Translations under genes and position numbers: made by a program
Assembly (NCBI GenBank): GCA_017503065.1
Contig: JAFVTT010000019.1
Location: 1-63,742, forward strand
Direction of reading: 5' to 3'
DNA from: Bacteroidaceae bacterium
GTDB taxonomy: Bacteria > Bacteroidota > Bacteroidia > Bacteroidales > Bacteroidaceae
DNA length: 63,742 nt
Shown: positions 1 to 7,293 of the stretch, piece by piece
Position numbering within the stretch: the stretch's first letter is position 1
Layout: the number at the start of each line of letters is the position of its first letter
Notes under the pieces: generated by a model
Databases searched by the model: none
What the model was told of the DNA's origin: nothing
Seen by the model: only the letters and a program-made list of their open reading frames with translations

Positions 1-171
1 ACACTGCTGTGCCGTCTCGTCCATGTCCATGAAACCTCCGGGCAATGCCCAATGGCCGCGGAACGGTTCGCCGCCACGCTGGATGAGCAGTACCCGTGGG
101 CGCTCCTCTCTGGTGATGACTATGCAATCCGCCGTTACGGCAGGACGTGGGTATTCGTATGTGTATGGCAT
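1..171 (-). CDS. NUDIX hydrolase, N-terminal part (cut by window edge)
   Basis: Only the first 57 codons are inside the window; the gene runs off the left edge. The ATG is at 169-171 on the minus strand. The translation starts MPYTYEYPRPAVTADCIVIT, continues with a beta-strand ending VLLIQRGGEPFRGHWALPGG and enters the Nudix box (GGFMDMDET at residues 46-54, the GX5E part of the consensus). NUDIX enzymes hydrolyse nucleoside diphosphates linked to another moiety with a metal bound by the box. The N-terminal pattern resembles the ADP-ribose/NrtR-like NUDIX proteins of Bacteroidota, but the substrate cannot be told from this fragment. A palindromic repeat at 195-281 separates it from the next upstream gene. 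Confidence 0.85.
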   Translation of the reverse strand, partial: MPYTYEYPRPAVTADCIVITREERPRVLLIQRGGEPFRGHWALPGGFMDMDETAQQC

Positions 172-194
172 AGGATTTTATTGAACGGAAAAAA

Positions 195-281
195 GACCCA
201 CCCCCGGCCCTCCCTATGAGGGAGGGAGAGTGGAGCAGTGTGAGGGAACTCCCTCCATTATAGGGAGGGATGGGGTGGGTC
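195..281. repeat. MITE-like palindrome, copy 1 (CCCTCCCT family)
   Basis: Outer arms read GACCCACCCC near 195 and GGGGTGGGTC ending at 281, and each arm carries its own small hairpin built from CCCTCCCT and AGGGAGGG. The right arm overlaps the 3' end of the Dabb gene and supplies its last codons and stop. The same family recurs at 13978-14010 (half copy), 59095-59182 (perfect arms) and, as a variant, 61998-62117 and about 62410-62445. Confidence 0.8.
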
Positions 282-587
282 CACCCTTTCAAAGTCCAGG
301 CACACCCTCTGTACGGCAAAGGGTTTTACCCTCTCCTCTGCCACTTTCACGTGGGCAGGGTGTACGGCATAGGCCTTCAGTGCTTCCTCGCTCTCCAGGG
401 TGCTGTCCAGCATCAGGTCGGCATTGGACGAGGCAAGACGGCCGTGTATGTGTACCGTTGCTTCCACCAAACCCGGCACCACGCCCACCAGCGCTTCCAG
501 GTCCTGCTTTATGGCAGCCTTCACATTCTCTTTCTCCTCTTCGGACAACTCGGGGTTGAGCGTCCATAGTATGATGTGCTTTATCAT
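258..587 (-). CDS. Dabb family (stress-responsive A/B barrel) protein
   Basis: This 109-residue protein begins MIKHIILWTLNPELSEEEK and has the layout of a Dabb domain: a ferredoxin-like alpha/beta fold with the opening strand HIILW, a helix rich in Glu and Lys, and a late VKPFAVQRVCLDFE strand. Dabb proteins form dimeric beta-barrels and many have no assigned reaction; some act as cyclases or lyases. The last eight residues (VDPPHPSL) come from the right arm of the palindrome at 195-281, so the native C-terminus was probably rewritten by the repeat. It looks monocistronic, with ATG at 585-587. Confidence 0.8.
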   Translation of the reverse strand: MIKHIILWTLNPELSEEEKENVKAAIKQDLEALVGVVPGLVEATVHIHGRLASSNADLMLDSTLESEEALKAYAVHPAHVKVAEERVKPFAVQRVCLDFERVDPPHPSL

Positions 588-721
588 AGGTAGTTGATGT
601 TATAAGTATTTCTTCCTGTCTACAAAAATACGACATTACTTTAATATATCCTCTTTCTTGGTACATCAAAATGAAATTCTCGAGAAAGAAAGGTTCGTTC
701 ATCGTGTAGTGTGGAATGATT

Positions 722-819
722 CTCCCCGAGCATTGGACTTTGTTGCCCTATCAACAGAGTCCTGTTGCCACGACAACAGCGTACTGTTGATAGGGCAACA
801 AAAGTTTGCCGTCGGGGAG
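722..819. repeat. Long inverted repeat with perfect 18-bp arms
   Basis: The arms at 740-757 and 784-801 (TTGTTGCCCTATCAACAG and its exact reverse complement) are perfect. An inner pair CTGTTG/CAACAG lies at 762-767 and 774-779, and an outer pair CTCCCCGA/TCGGGGAG at 722-729 and 812-819. The element sits between two genes that are both on the minus strand and ends 2 nt from the stop of the regulator gene at 822. It could be a terminator, although no T-run follows, or a small mobile palindrome. The rest of 588-721 holds nothing I recognise. Confidence 0.8.
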
Positions 820-821
820 GC

Positions 822-2345
822 TCATAGCAATTCTTTGCTTAGGAATGAAGCTATGTCCTCTGCTTCGGGCATTTGAAGTGTTTGACGGATAGTGCTCTTG
901 CGTTGATAAATCGTACGAACTGATTGCTGTGTTACAACACCAATTTCCTTAGTCGTGAAATTTGCCTTTAAGAGGATACATAATCGTATCTCCTTTTCAT
1001 TAAGAACCGTACCATATTTTTTGATTAGTGAAGTATAGAAACCATTGTAAATATAATCAATTATCTGAAAAAGGTCATTCCAATTCAATAATGTATCCAC
1101 ATCCACTTCTTTGCTCGTAATTTCTTTCATTTTTTTGAGCAATTTCAGATTGGCAGATGTTGGGTTTGATGTAGCTATTTTTATTACCCCTAACTGCTGT
1201 AACAGGATTTTTTTGAAGAAGCGGTCATCTTTATTACTATCACCTGATTCCGATGATTCAGATAAGAGTTTTCGTAGTGCGTCTATTTCTTCTTCCTTTT
1301 CTAAAAACTTGTTTTTCCTATTCCGTAGCCATAATAGCAAACTGGCAATCGTAAGAGTCAAAATAAATGTTATAACCAAGAATAGCATTTGATCCTTTTG
1401 CCGTTGAATTGTTATCTGCATATTTTGTTCTGTAAGATTCCTGTTAGCTTCTCTCTTGGCCTCGGTAATATTTCGGTTCTTGGATGCATTTCCTTGCAAT
1501 GTATTTCCAAAATGCGCCCACTCCATTACACTGATATGATTGTTTTTGGCATAGTCAAGGATGCTTTTCAACTGTTGCATATAAGTAGATATTGCCAAAT
1601 TGCTGTAGAAATATTCATCTGCATTCTCCTCAGCAGAATTTATGTGTTGCTCGGCTTTATTGAAACGGCCTAACAATATGTTATATCGAGCAAGAGACAA
1701 ATATGCTTTAGCAACATACCAGTTGTCCTTTCCTATGAAATAATTCAAGACTTGTGTCTGAAGTTCAATGGCTCTTTCTTGCTTACCATACTCACTAAGA
1801 GCATCAGCATGATTTGGAAGCGTTTTCTCAAAATACAAAACAGAATCTGCCGGAGTTTTAATATATTTGGGTAATTCGTCATATAAGTGTTCGCATTCTT
1901 CATGATTCCCAAGAAAGAAGTTTAGTACTGCCATCCTATGATAATTCTGAAATGTTCGTTCTGCTTCATCTTCCATAATTCTGTTTAGATAAGCATATGA
2001 TGTCTTATAATTATTGTCTTTATAAGCCAAATCAAGCAAAGCATATAAAGCATCTTTATATGTGTTGGCTAAAGGTTCCAATAAATTATATGATTTTTCC
2101 GTTTCATTATTCCACCAATAATGATATGCTGTTAGAATGGTTGCTTGCAATAATCTTGTGGAATCTGTAGGCTCTAATGTTTGGTAATGTTTTAATGCCT
2201 CACAGAGCAGGATTTCTTCACTTAGTGATTCACCTTGGTGATGACGGACTTCTGCCACATCCAATATCCGCTCGTAGTTGATGTCGGTTTGACGGTTTGT
2301 GCAGCCAGTTAAGATTATAATGAATATGAATATTTGTATTCGCAT
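822..2345 (-). CDS. Membrane-spanning TPR protein with C-terminal HTH (regulator)
   Basis: The 507-residue product starts with a lipoprotein-type signal (MRIQIFIFIIILTGC, Cys15). About 300 residues of helical TPR-like repeats follow. A transmembrane segment lies near residues 322-344 (LFLVITFILTLTIASLLLW), then a Glu/Lys-rich coiled coil. The C-terminal domain contains LNEKEIRLCILLKANFTTKE and reads like a LuxR-type helix-turn-helix. This architecture is common in Bacteroidota as putative one-protein sensors: TPRs in the periplasm, DNA-binding domain in the cytoplasm. Target and signal are unknown. It is AT-rich and divergent from the receptor gene at 2609, which it may control. A TACCTTTG box (minus strand, 2362-2369) lies just upstream. 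Confidence 0.75.
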   Translation of the reverse strand: MRIQIFIFIIILTGCTNRQTDINYERILDVAEVRHHQGESLSEEILLCEALKHYQTLEPTDSTRLLQATILTAYHYWWNNETEKSYNLLEPLANTYKDALYALLDLAYKDNNYKTSYAYLNRIMEDEAERTFQNYHRMAVLNFFLGNHEECEHLYDELPKYIKTPADSVLYFEKTLPNHADALSEYGKQERAIELQTQVLNYFIGKDNWYVAKAYLSLARYNILLGRFNKAEQHINSAEENADEYFYSNLAISTYMQQLKSILDYAKNNHISVMEWAHFGNTLQGNASKNRNITEAKREANRNLTEQNMQITIQRQKDQMLFLVITFILTLTIASLLLWLRNRKNKFLEKEEEIDALRKLLSESSESGDSNKDDRFFKKILLQQLGVIKIATSNPTSANLKLLKKMKEITSKEVDVDTLLNWNDLFQIIDYIYNGFYTSLIKKYGTVLNEKEIRLCILLKANFTTKEIGVVTQQSVRTIYQRKSTIRQTLQMPEAEDIASFLSKELL

Positions 2346-2608
2346 AAAGCTTCTTTTTTTGCAAAGGTACGACTATTTTTCGTTACTTAATCCGTTTGCA
2401 CCCCTGATATAAAGTCCCAGAAGTGGTGATATAAACTTTTATATTTAAGCGCTGCTGATTATTAATAATTTATGGTCGTATCTGCATAGTAGAATACTTT
2501 TAGATATAAACGACCTATAACCACATTAATATGTAATTTTGTGGTGCAAATGTGCTTGCTAATAATTTAAGTGAATATTATAGATGTTAAGTGGTAAAAT
2601 GGAATTCT
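2346..2608. promoter_or_regulatory. Divergent promoter region
   Basis: This 263-nt AT-rich spacer serves two divergent genes. The minus-strand -7 box TACCTTTG is at 2362-2369 for the TPR/HTH gene. A plus-strand TAATTTTG at 2534-2541 lies about 68 nt before the chosen ATG of the receptor. Neither has a clean TTTG at -33, which would fit activator dependence, but that is inference. Confidence 0.5.
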
Positions 2609-4870
2609 ATGAGGATTAATGTGGTATTTTTAATGCTCTGTTTTGGAACTCTCGGACAATTATGTGCCCAAAGTTTCAAAGGAAGAGTTCTGGATAAAGA
2701 GAACAATCCCATTGCTGGAGTATTTTGTGTTCTTATAGGACAATCTGATTCTGCTTATATAGTGGGAGCAACTACAAATTCGGATGGTTATTTCGAACTT
2801 AAAGTGAATGAAGATAGAGAATGTATACTTCAAATGTCTTTTATTGGGTTTGAAAAGATTTCCATAGTATGCCGACCTGGCAATCTTGGTGATTTTATTC
2901 TCAATGAAAATGCTGGATTATTAGAAGAAGTAGTTGTTAAAGGAGATTCCAGACATAAGGATGCGATAAAAGAAACATTCTTTCTTACCGATTCTTTGAG
3001 GAATAGTTCAAAGAATTCTTTTCAGTTATTGGACAAACTGCCAGGAATTAGTGTAGATTGGGCATCTGATGCGGTAAAGATTGGTGAATATCGAGATGTG
3101 CCAATAATGCTTAATGGAAGAGAAGTAGGAAAAGAGTTGGTACAGAATCTAAATCCCCAACGAATAAAGAAGATTGAATTATTGCGATTCCCTAAAGGGA
3201 AATATGGCGATATGCCTATTGTGCTGAACTATATTACATACGACAACTATTTAGGTTATGATTTGGGTGTTCAGTCCAAAGGGCTTGTATCTTTTCGTAC
3301 TCCCAATTCTCATAGTGAGAATATAGGGGCAAACTTTATTTACACATTGGACAAATGGAATATCTATAGCGATTTCAATGTGTCTAATAAGAAAATGTAT
3401 AGTGCAACATCATATAGTTATCTATACAAGAACGAAGTAGCAGAAGCCACTGCAATGGAAGACTTTCGTCACCCGAACAACAATAATACGAACAAAAGTT
3501 TCAATGTGAGCCTTGGTGCAGATTATAAGATTGCCACCAAACATACAATTTCTATTCAATCATGGCTTGATGGAGGAAAATACGATAGTTTCGAGAGTTA
3601 TCAGACACCTGAAAATATGCTGTTATCAGAAAATAGCAATAATTATCGTAATATCAACTCAACAAGTGGTCTGTTCTATAGAGGTGATATAACAGATAGA
3701 TTCATTATTACAAGCGATCTCACATATAACTACTACAATGTTAACGAAAACAGAGCTTATGAAAATGTAGATAAACTTACCCAATTAGATTATTCAGGAA
3801 GAAAAGATTATTGGAGATATAATGCCAACGCTTACAATATTTGGAATAATATCCTTACAAGTAACGTTGGATATACTTATACAGACAAATCTTATATAAA
3901 TAAGGACACCAATACAGACAAAGAATTATTCCGCTCTTTAGAGAAACGTCATGATATCTATGCCTCATTGATGATAAATCCACATCAAAAAGTTAGTCTT
4001 GCAATTGGTGGCAATGTGCTTTTTGTGCATAGAGATAATGGTATAGACTCTGATAATCGTTATTCTTGGATGCCTTCAGCAAAATTACATTGGCAAGCTC
4101 TCAAGAAATTGTCAGTTACGGGTAATTACTTTTGTAATATCGAATATCCTAATTTGGATCAGTTATCTACGGTTACCTATAATAAGAATAAGATTCTAAT
4201 GTATCGAGGTAACCCAGATTTAAAAGAAAGAGTTATGCACTATATGGAATGGCGTATTAATGTTCCAAAAATCATTGAGTTCACATATATGCTGAAACAT
4301 TCTGCTAATGATATAACTCCTTGGTATTTTATGGAGAATGACTATGTTGTTGAGACTTTAGTGGGAAGTAAATACCTACATCAATACATAGGTTTAAGCG
4401 GTGACTATAACATCGGCCAGAAGTTCCAAGTGAATTTTACTGCAAATTACCAGTGGTATGGAAGGCAAGGCTCTGATAATATTTGGCATAGAGGTCGCAC
4501 ATGGTATTTGGATGCGATGGCAACATATCAGATGACCTCGCATCTATATCTTATGGCTGCATATTTCTTGCGACATGATAAGCACCCATTATTACAAGGA
4601 GAAGAATATGGCCAAGAAGAGACCTTAATGCTAGGTTTAATGAGTCCGCTATGCAAAGGCAAATTATCATTGTCTGTTAACTTTGCGATACCAACAAGTC
4701 TTGTGTCTAAACGTACATATTATGACATCACTGTCCCGGATTTCAAGTTCACGTCTTGGGAGGATCAAAAAGTCAATAATGCATTGGTGCAAGTCAGCCT
4801 TAGATACAATTTTAGCATAGGACACGCCTCAAGGTTAAATAACGAGAACAGAAGTGAGAGTGAAAAATAA
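2609..4870 (+). CDS. Orphan TonB-dependent-receptor-like outer membrane barrel protein
   Basis: The chosen ATG at 2609 opens a clear signal peptide (MRINVVFLMLCFGTLGQLCAQ); a GTG at 2591 in the same frame would put charged residues ahead of it. The mature protein (753 residues in all) starts with a carboxypeptidase-regulatory-like beta domain (GRVLDKENNPIAGV), followed by a plug-like segment (LLDKLPGISVD) and a long series of amphipathic strands ending in an aromatic/basic tail. There is no SusD partner, so it is not a classical Sus pair. Such barrel proteins import or bind ligands at the outer membrane. AT content is much higher than in the genes after 5.3 kb, suggesting that it and the divergent regulator were acquired as a pair. 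Confidence 0.75.
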   Translation: MRINVVFLMLCFGTLGQLCAQSFKGRVLDKENNPIAGVFCVLIGQSDSAYIVGATTNSDGYFELKVNEDRECILQMSFIGFEKISIVCRPGNLGDFILNENAGLLEEVVVKGDSRHKDAIKETFFLTDSLRNSSKNSFQLLDKLPGISVDWASDAVKIGEYRDVPIMLNGREVGKELVQNLNPQRIKKIELLRFPKGKYGDMPIVLNYITYDNYLGYDLGVQSKGLVSFRTPNSHSENIGANFIYTLDKWNIYSDFNVSNKKMYSATSYSYLYKNEVAEATAMEDFRHPNNNNTNKSFNVSLGADYKIATKHTISIQSWLDGGKYDSFESYQTPENMLLSENSNNYRNINSTSGLFYRGDITDRFIITSDLTYNYYNVNENRAYENVDKLTQLDYSGRKDYWRYNANAYNIWNNILTSNVGYTYTDKSYINKDTNTDKELFRSLEKRHDIYASLMINPHQKVSLAIGGNVLFVHRDNGIDSDNRYSWMPSAKLHWQALKKLSVTGNYFCNIEYPNLDQLSTVTYNKNKILMYRGNPDLKERVMHYMEWRINVPKIIEFTYMLKHSANDITPWYFMENDYVVETLVGSKYLHQYIGLSGDYNIGQKFQVNFTANYQWYGRQGSDNIWHRGRTWYLDAMATYQMTSHLYLMAAYFLRHDKHPLLQGEEYGQEETLMLGLMSPLCKGKLSLSVNFAIPTSLVSKRTYYDITVPDFKFTSWEDQKVNNALVQVSLRYNFSIGHASRLNNENRSESEK

Positions 4871-4953
4871 TTTGCCCTTGTTTTGTCCGTTGGCTCGGAA
4901 ATATTCAAATAAATTTGTCCTTTGGTCTTAGAAACTCACACTCGGCATTGTAG

Positions 4954-5007
4954 GGACTCGGCCGAGTCCGCTTTGCTAGAATCATTCGGACACGGCATGC
5001 CGTGTCC
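4954..5007. repeat. Two perfect palindromes of the GGGAC...GTCCC family
   Basis: GGACTCGGCCGAGTCC (4954-4969) and GGACACGGCATGCCGTGTCC (4988-5007) are perfect palindromes with TAGGGAC or GTCCCTA flanks. The second core also occurs at 8848-8867 and 16151-16170. Related cores (GGACGCTGC...GCAGCGTCC) are at 16110-16129 and 40300-40319. Confidence 0.8.
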
Positions 5008-5229
5008 CTACCATGCTCTCGCTTAATCGAACCTTTGACCTGGTGGTCTTAGGTACTCACGCTCGGAAATTCTCAAACAAGTTTGACCTTTGGTCTTAGA
5101 AACTCACACTCGGCATAAAAAGTAAACTTTTTCTGCTCTCGCTTAATTGTTTTTTTGGTATTTCTCTCGCTTAATCGTACCTTTGACCTGATGGTCTTAG
5201 GTACTCACGCTCGGAAATATTCAAATAAA

Positions 5230-5261
5230 TTTGATATTTCTCTCGCTTAATCGTACCTTTG
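5230..5261 (+). promoter_or_regulatory. Promoter of the DMT transporter gene
   Basis: TTTG at 5230-5233 and TACCTTTG at 5254-5261 are separated by 20 nt, an exact match to the Bacteroidota sigma-ABfr promoter. The ATG at 5280 follows closely, so the untranslated leader would be only about a dozen nucleotides. Confidence 0.8.
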
Positions 5262-5279
5262 CATAGCAAAAGGATAAAA

Positions 5280-6248
5280 ATGCAAACAAAGATTATTACC
5301 AGGGAGAATGGCGGAGTTGGGGAGGGACAGCCTTCGGTACTCCCCTTGTTCCAGCGCCCCGTGTGGGTGGCGTGCTTTGCCATGACGGCGGCCGTGGTGT
5401 GGGGATGGGCATATCCGTTGATAAAGTTGGGGTTCGAATACCTTGCCATCACGCCAGAGATGACGGGCAACAAGATACTCTTTGCAGGCTTGCGCTTTAC
5501 CATGTCGGGCCTTATAATTCTGGCCATGGCAAAGGCCATGGGGAGACCCTTTGCCATGAGGAAGGGCGGGGACTGGTGGTTCATGCTGGTCTTTGCGCTG
5601 ATGAACACCACGTTCCACTATGCTGCTTTCTATATAGGTCTGTCGCACAGTGCCGGGGCAAGGGCGGCTATATTGAATTCGCTCAGCGTCTTCTCGCTTG
5701 TCATCATGGCATGCATTTTCTTCAAGAGTGACCGGCTCACGGCCGGCAAGATACTGGGATGCGGAATAGGATTTGCCGGCATCCTGGCACTGAACCTTGG
5801 CGGAGAGGAAAGCGGAAGGTTCACCCTGCTGGGCGATGGCATGATTATCGTCAATGCCCTTTGTTCGGCTGTGGCGAGCCTGCTGACGCGAAGTCTGGTC
5901 AAGCGTGTGGATGTGTTCGTGGGAACGGGCTACAGCCTTGCCCTCGGCGGATTGCTCCTGCTTGTCCCCTCGCTCCTGCTCGGCGCCACGTTGCCACAGG
6001 TCAACTGGCAGGGGATGGTAATACTTGCCCTGCTTGTGGGCATCTCCGCACTGGGTTTTGTCTTGTACAACAAACTCCTCACCTGCAATCCAGTGGGCAA
6101 GGTGGCCATCTACAACTCGCTCATCCCTGTGGTGGGAGCACTGACATCCTGCCTTTGCCTGGAAGAGGAGTTTTACTGGAAATACGTTGTTGCCGCCGCA
6201 CTGGCCACGGCAGGTATATATATCATCAACAAACAAAAAAACGGATAA
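5280..6248 (+). CDS. DMT/EamA family inner-membrane transporter
   Basis: The 322-residue protein has about ten hydrophobic segments in two EamA halves, with the typical opening VVWGWAYPLIKLGFEYLA and the mid-protein motif HSAGARAAILNSLSVFSLVI. The second half includes GISALGFVLYNKLLTCNPVG and IYNSLIPVVGALTSCLCLEE, a pattern standard for the drug/metabolite exporter superfamily. The substrate is unknown. I chose ATG 5280 because it follows a perfect promoter; a start at 5259 would overlap the -7 box. Residues 10-25 (Gly/Pro-rich, coded by a GGGGAGGG...CTCCCC stretch) resemble the palindromic repeats found elsewhere in the window. The rhodanese gene follows after 13 nt and is probably cotranscribed. 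Confidence 0.85.
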   Translation: MQTKIITRENGGVGEGQPSVLPLFQRPVWVACFAMTAAVVWGWAYPLIKLGFEYLAITPEMTGNKILFAGLRFTMSGLIILAMAKAMGRPFAMRKGGDWWFMLVFALMNTTFHYAAFYIGLSHSAGARAAILNSLSVFSLVIMACIFFKSDRLTAGKILGCGIGFAGILALNLGGEESGRFTLLGDGMIIVNALCSAVASLLTRSLVKRVDVFVGTGYSLALGGLLLLVPSLLLGATLPQVNWQGMVILALLVGISALGFVLYNKLLTCNPVGKVAIYNSLIPVVGALTSCLCLEEEFYWKYVVAAALATAGIYIINKQKNG

Positions 6249-6261
6249 TAACAGAATTACT

Positions 6262-6690
6262 ATGAAATCCAACATCATTTCACTACTGATGCTCCTTCTG
6301 CTCCTTTCATGTTCTGACGGGCAGAAGACACATGCAGAAAACACAATCCTCCCCGTGGAGGAGTATGCCGGGGCTCTGGATGCTGACACCACGGCCTTCC
6401 TGATAGATGTGCGCACCCCCGAGGAGTATGCCGAAGGACACATTGAAGGTGCGGTGCTGATGAACGTGCTGGACGAGCAGACATTTGTGGCGGGCATAGA
6501 CACATTGGATTCCGCCTATACCTATTATATATATTGCCGTAGCGGACGCCGAAGCCGCTCTGCCGCCTCTCTGATGGAGGGCAAGGGACTGAAGGTCATC
6601 GACCTGCAGGGCGGATACAATGCATGGCAGAAGGCCGACAAGAAGCAGAAGGCTCTGGAAAACTTCCATCAGCGTATGCAAAGGAGATAA
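6262..6690 (+). CDS. Rhodanese-domain lipoprotein
   Basis: This 142-residue protein starts with a lipoprotein signal (MKSNIISLLMLLLLLSC) and carries one rhodanese domain: FLIDVRTPEEYAEGHIEGAV, then the active-site loop YCRSGRRS with its catalytic cysteine, then GGYNAWQK. Rhodaneses transfer sulfane sulfur, or as periplasmic versions handle thiols or redox ligands. The lipid anchor places this one outside the cytoplasm. It lies 13 nt after the DMT transporter and 24 nt before the thioesterase, so the three probably form one transcript, although no shared pathway is obvious. Confidence 0.85.
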   Translation: MKSNIISLLMLLLLLSCSDGQKTHAENTILPVEEYAGALDADTTAFLIDVRTPEEYAEGHIEGAVLMNVLDEQTFVAGIDTLDSAYTYYIYCRSGRRSRSAASLMEGKGLKVIDLQGGYNAWQKADKKQKALENFHQRMQRR

Positions 6691-6714
6691 CCCTTCGTTA
6701 TAGCAGCCCATAAT

Positions 6715-7158
6715 ATGGAAAATCATCAACCTCAGGATACCGCCACCACCTTCCGCCACGAACTGCCGGCACAATTGCGATGGTCGGACGTTGACCAGTT
6801 CGGACACGTCAACAACAATGTCTACTTCGCTCTCTACGACATGTGCAAGACCCGCTACTTCCTGGACGTGGCAGGCGAGGACATCTTCCAGCGCATGGCC
6901 ATAGTGGTGGCAAACATCAACGCCAACTTCCTGGCACCCATTTACTATCCCGACGAGATAGTCATACAGACCGCCATGGAGAGGATAGGGCGCAAGAGTT
7001 TTACCCTCCATCAGCGTGCCGTAAATGCGCGCACCCGTGAAGTGAAGTGCGAATGCCACACTATCATGGTGTGCTGCGACCGCCAGCAGGGCCGTGCCAT
7101 GCTCATGCCCGACGATGTTCGCCAGAAGATAGAGGAGTACGAGGGGAGAGGGTTTTGA
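6715..7158 (+). CDS. Acyl-CoA thioesterase, hotdog (4HBT) family
   Basis: The 147-residue product contains the hotdog-fold signature RWSDVDQFGHVNNNVYFALYD, in which the Asp (DVDQ) is the usual catalytic acid of the 4-hydroxybenzoyl-CoA thioesterase branch. It continues with APIYYPDEI and CECHTIMVCCD, strands typical of the fold. Such enzymes cleave acyl-CoA or acyl-ACP thioesters; the chain specificity is not visible. It is the last gene of the DMT-rhodanese-thioesterase group. Confidence 0.85.
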   Translation: MENHQPQDTATTFRHELPAQLRWSDVDQFGHVNNNVYFALYDMCKTRYFLDVAGEDIFQRMAIVVANINANFLAPIYYPDEIVIQTAMERIGRKSFTLHQRAVNARTREVKCECHTIMVCCDRQQGRAMLMPDDVRQKIEEYEGRGF

Positions 7159-7231
7159 GGAGAAAGGAAAGTGGGAAGCAGAGGACTCTGTCAAATCGCA
7201 AATAAGTGTCAACCATTTATTTTGCCACAAA

Positions 7232-7263
7232 TTTCTATATTCAAATAAATCTCCTTATATTTG
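7232..7263 (+). promoter_or_regulatory. glnA promoter
   Basis: TATATTTG at 7256-7263 is preceded after 20 nt by TTTC (7232-7235), one base off the TTTG consensus. The start codon is at 7294. No nitrogen-responsive operator was recognised in 7159-7293. Confidence 0.6.
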
Positions 7264-7293
7264 TATCATAAAACAAGTTATATAAATACAACT

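Larger units (their letters stand above)
4871..5279 (+). promoter_or_regulatory. Decayed tandem array of promoter modules
   Basis: There is no gene in this 409-nt stretch. It contains repeated blocks: TCTCGCTTAATCG(T/A)ACCTTTG at about 5015, 5164 and 5241; GCTCGGAAATATTCAAAT near 4901, 5058 (degenerate) and 5208; and GGTCTTAG followed by ACTCAC four times. Two copies form complete promoters with exact spacing: TTTG 5154-5157, 20 nt, TACCTTTG 5178-5185; and TTTG 5230-5233, 20 nt, TACCTTTG 5254-5261. The oldest copy (near 5030) has lost its -7 T, and a palindrome (4988-5007) sits where its -33 should be. Confidence 0.75.

Noticed and set aside
230..702. Short frames overlapping the Dabb gene on both strands
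   Set aside because: Pro/Arg-rich, generated by the palindromic repeat; no start or domain support.
2591..2608. GTG start for the receptor at 2591
   Set aside because: The ATG at 2609 gives a standard signal peptide; the extra six residues disrupt it.
5247..6503. Minus-strand frame (418 codons) opposite the DMT and rhodanese genes
   Set aside because: Antisense of two well-supported genes, low-complexity composition.
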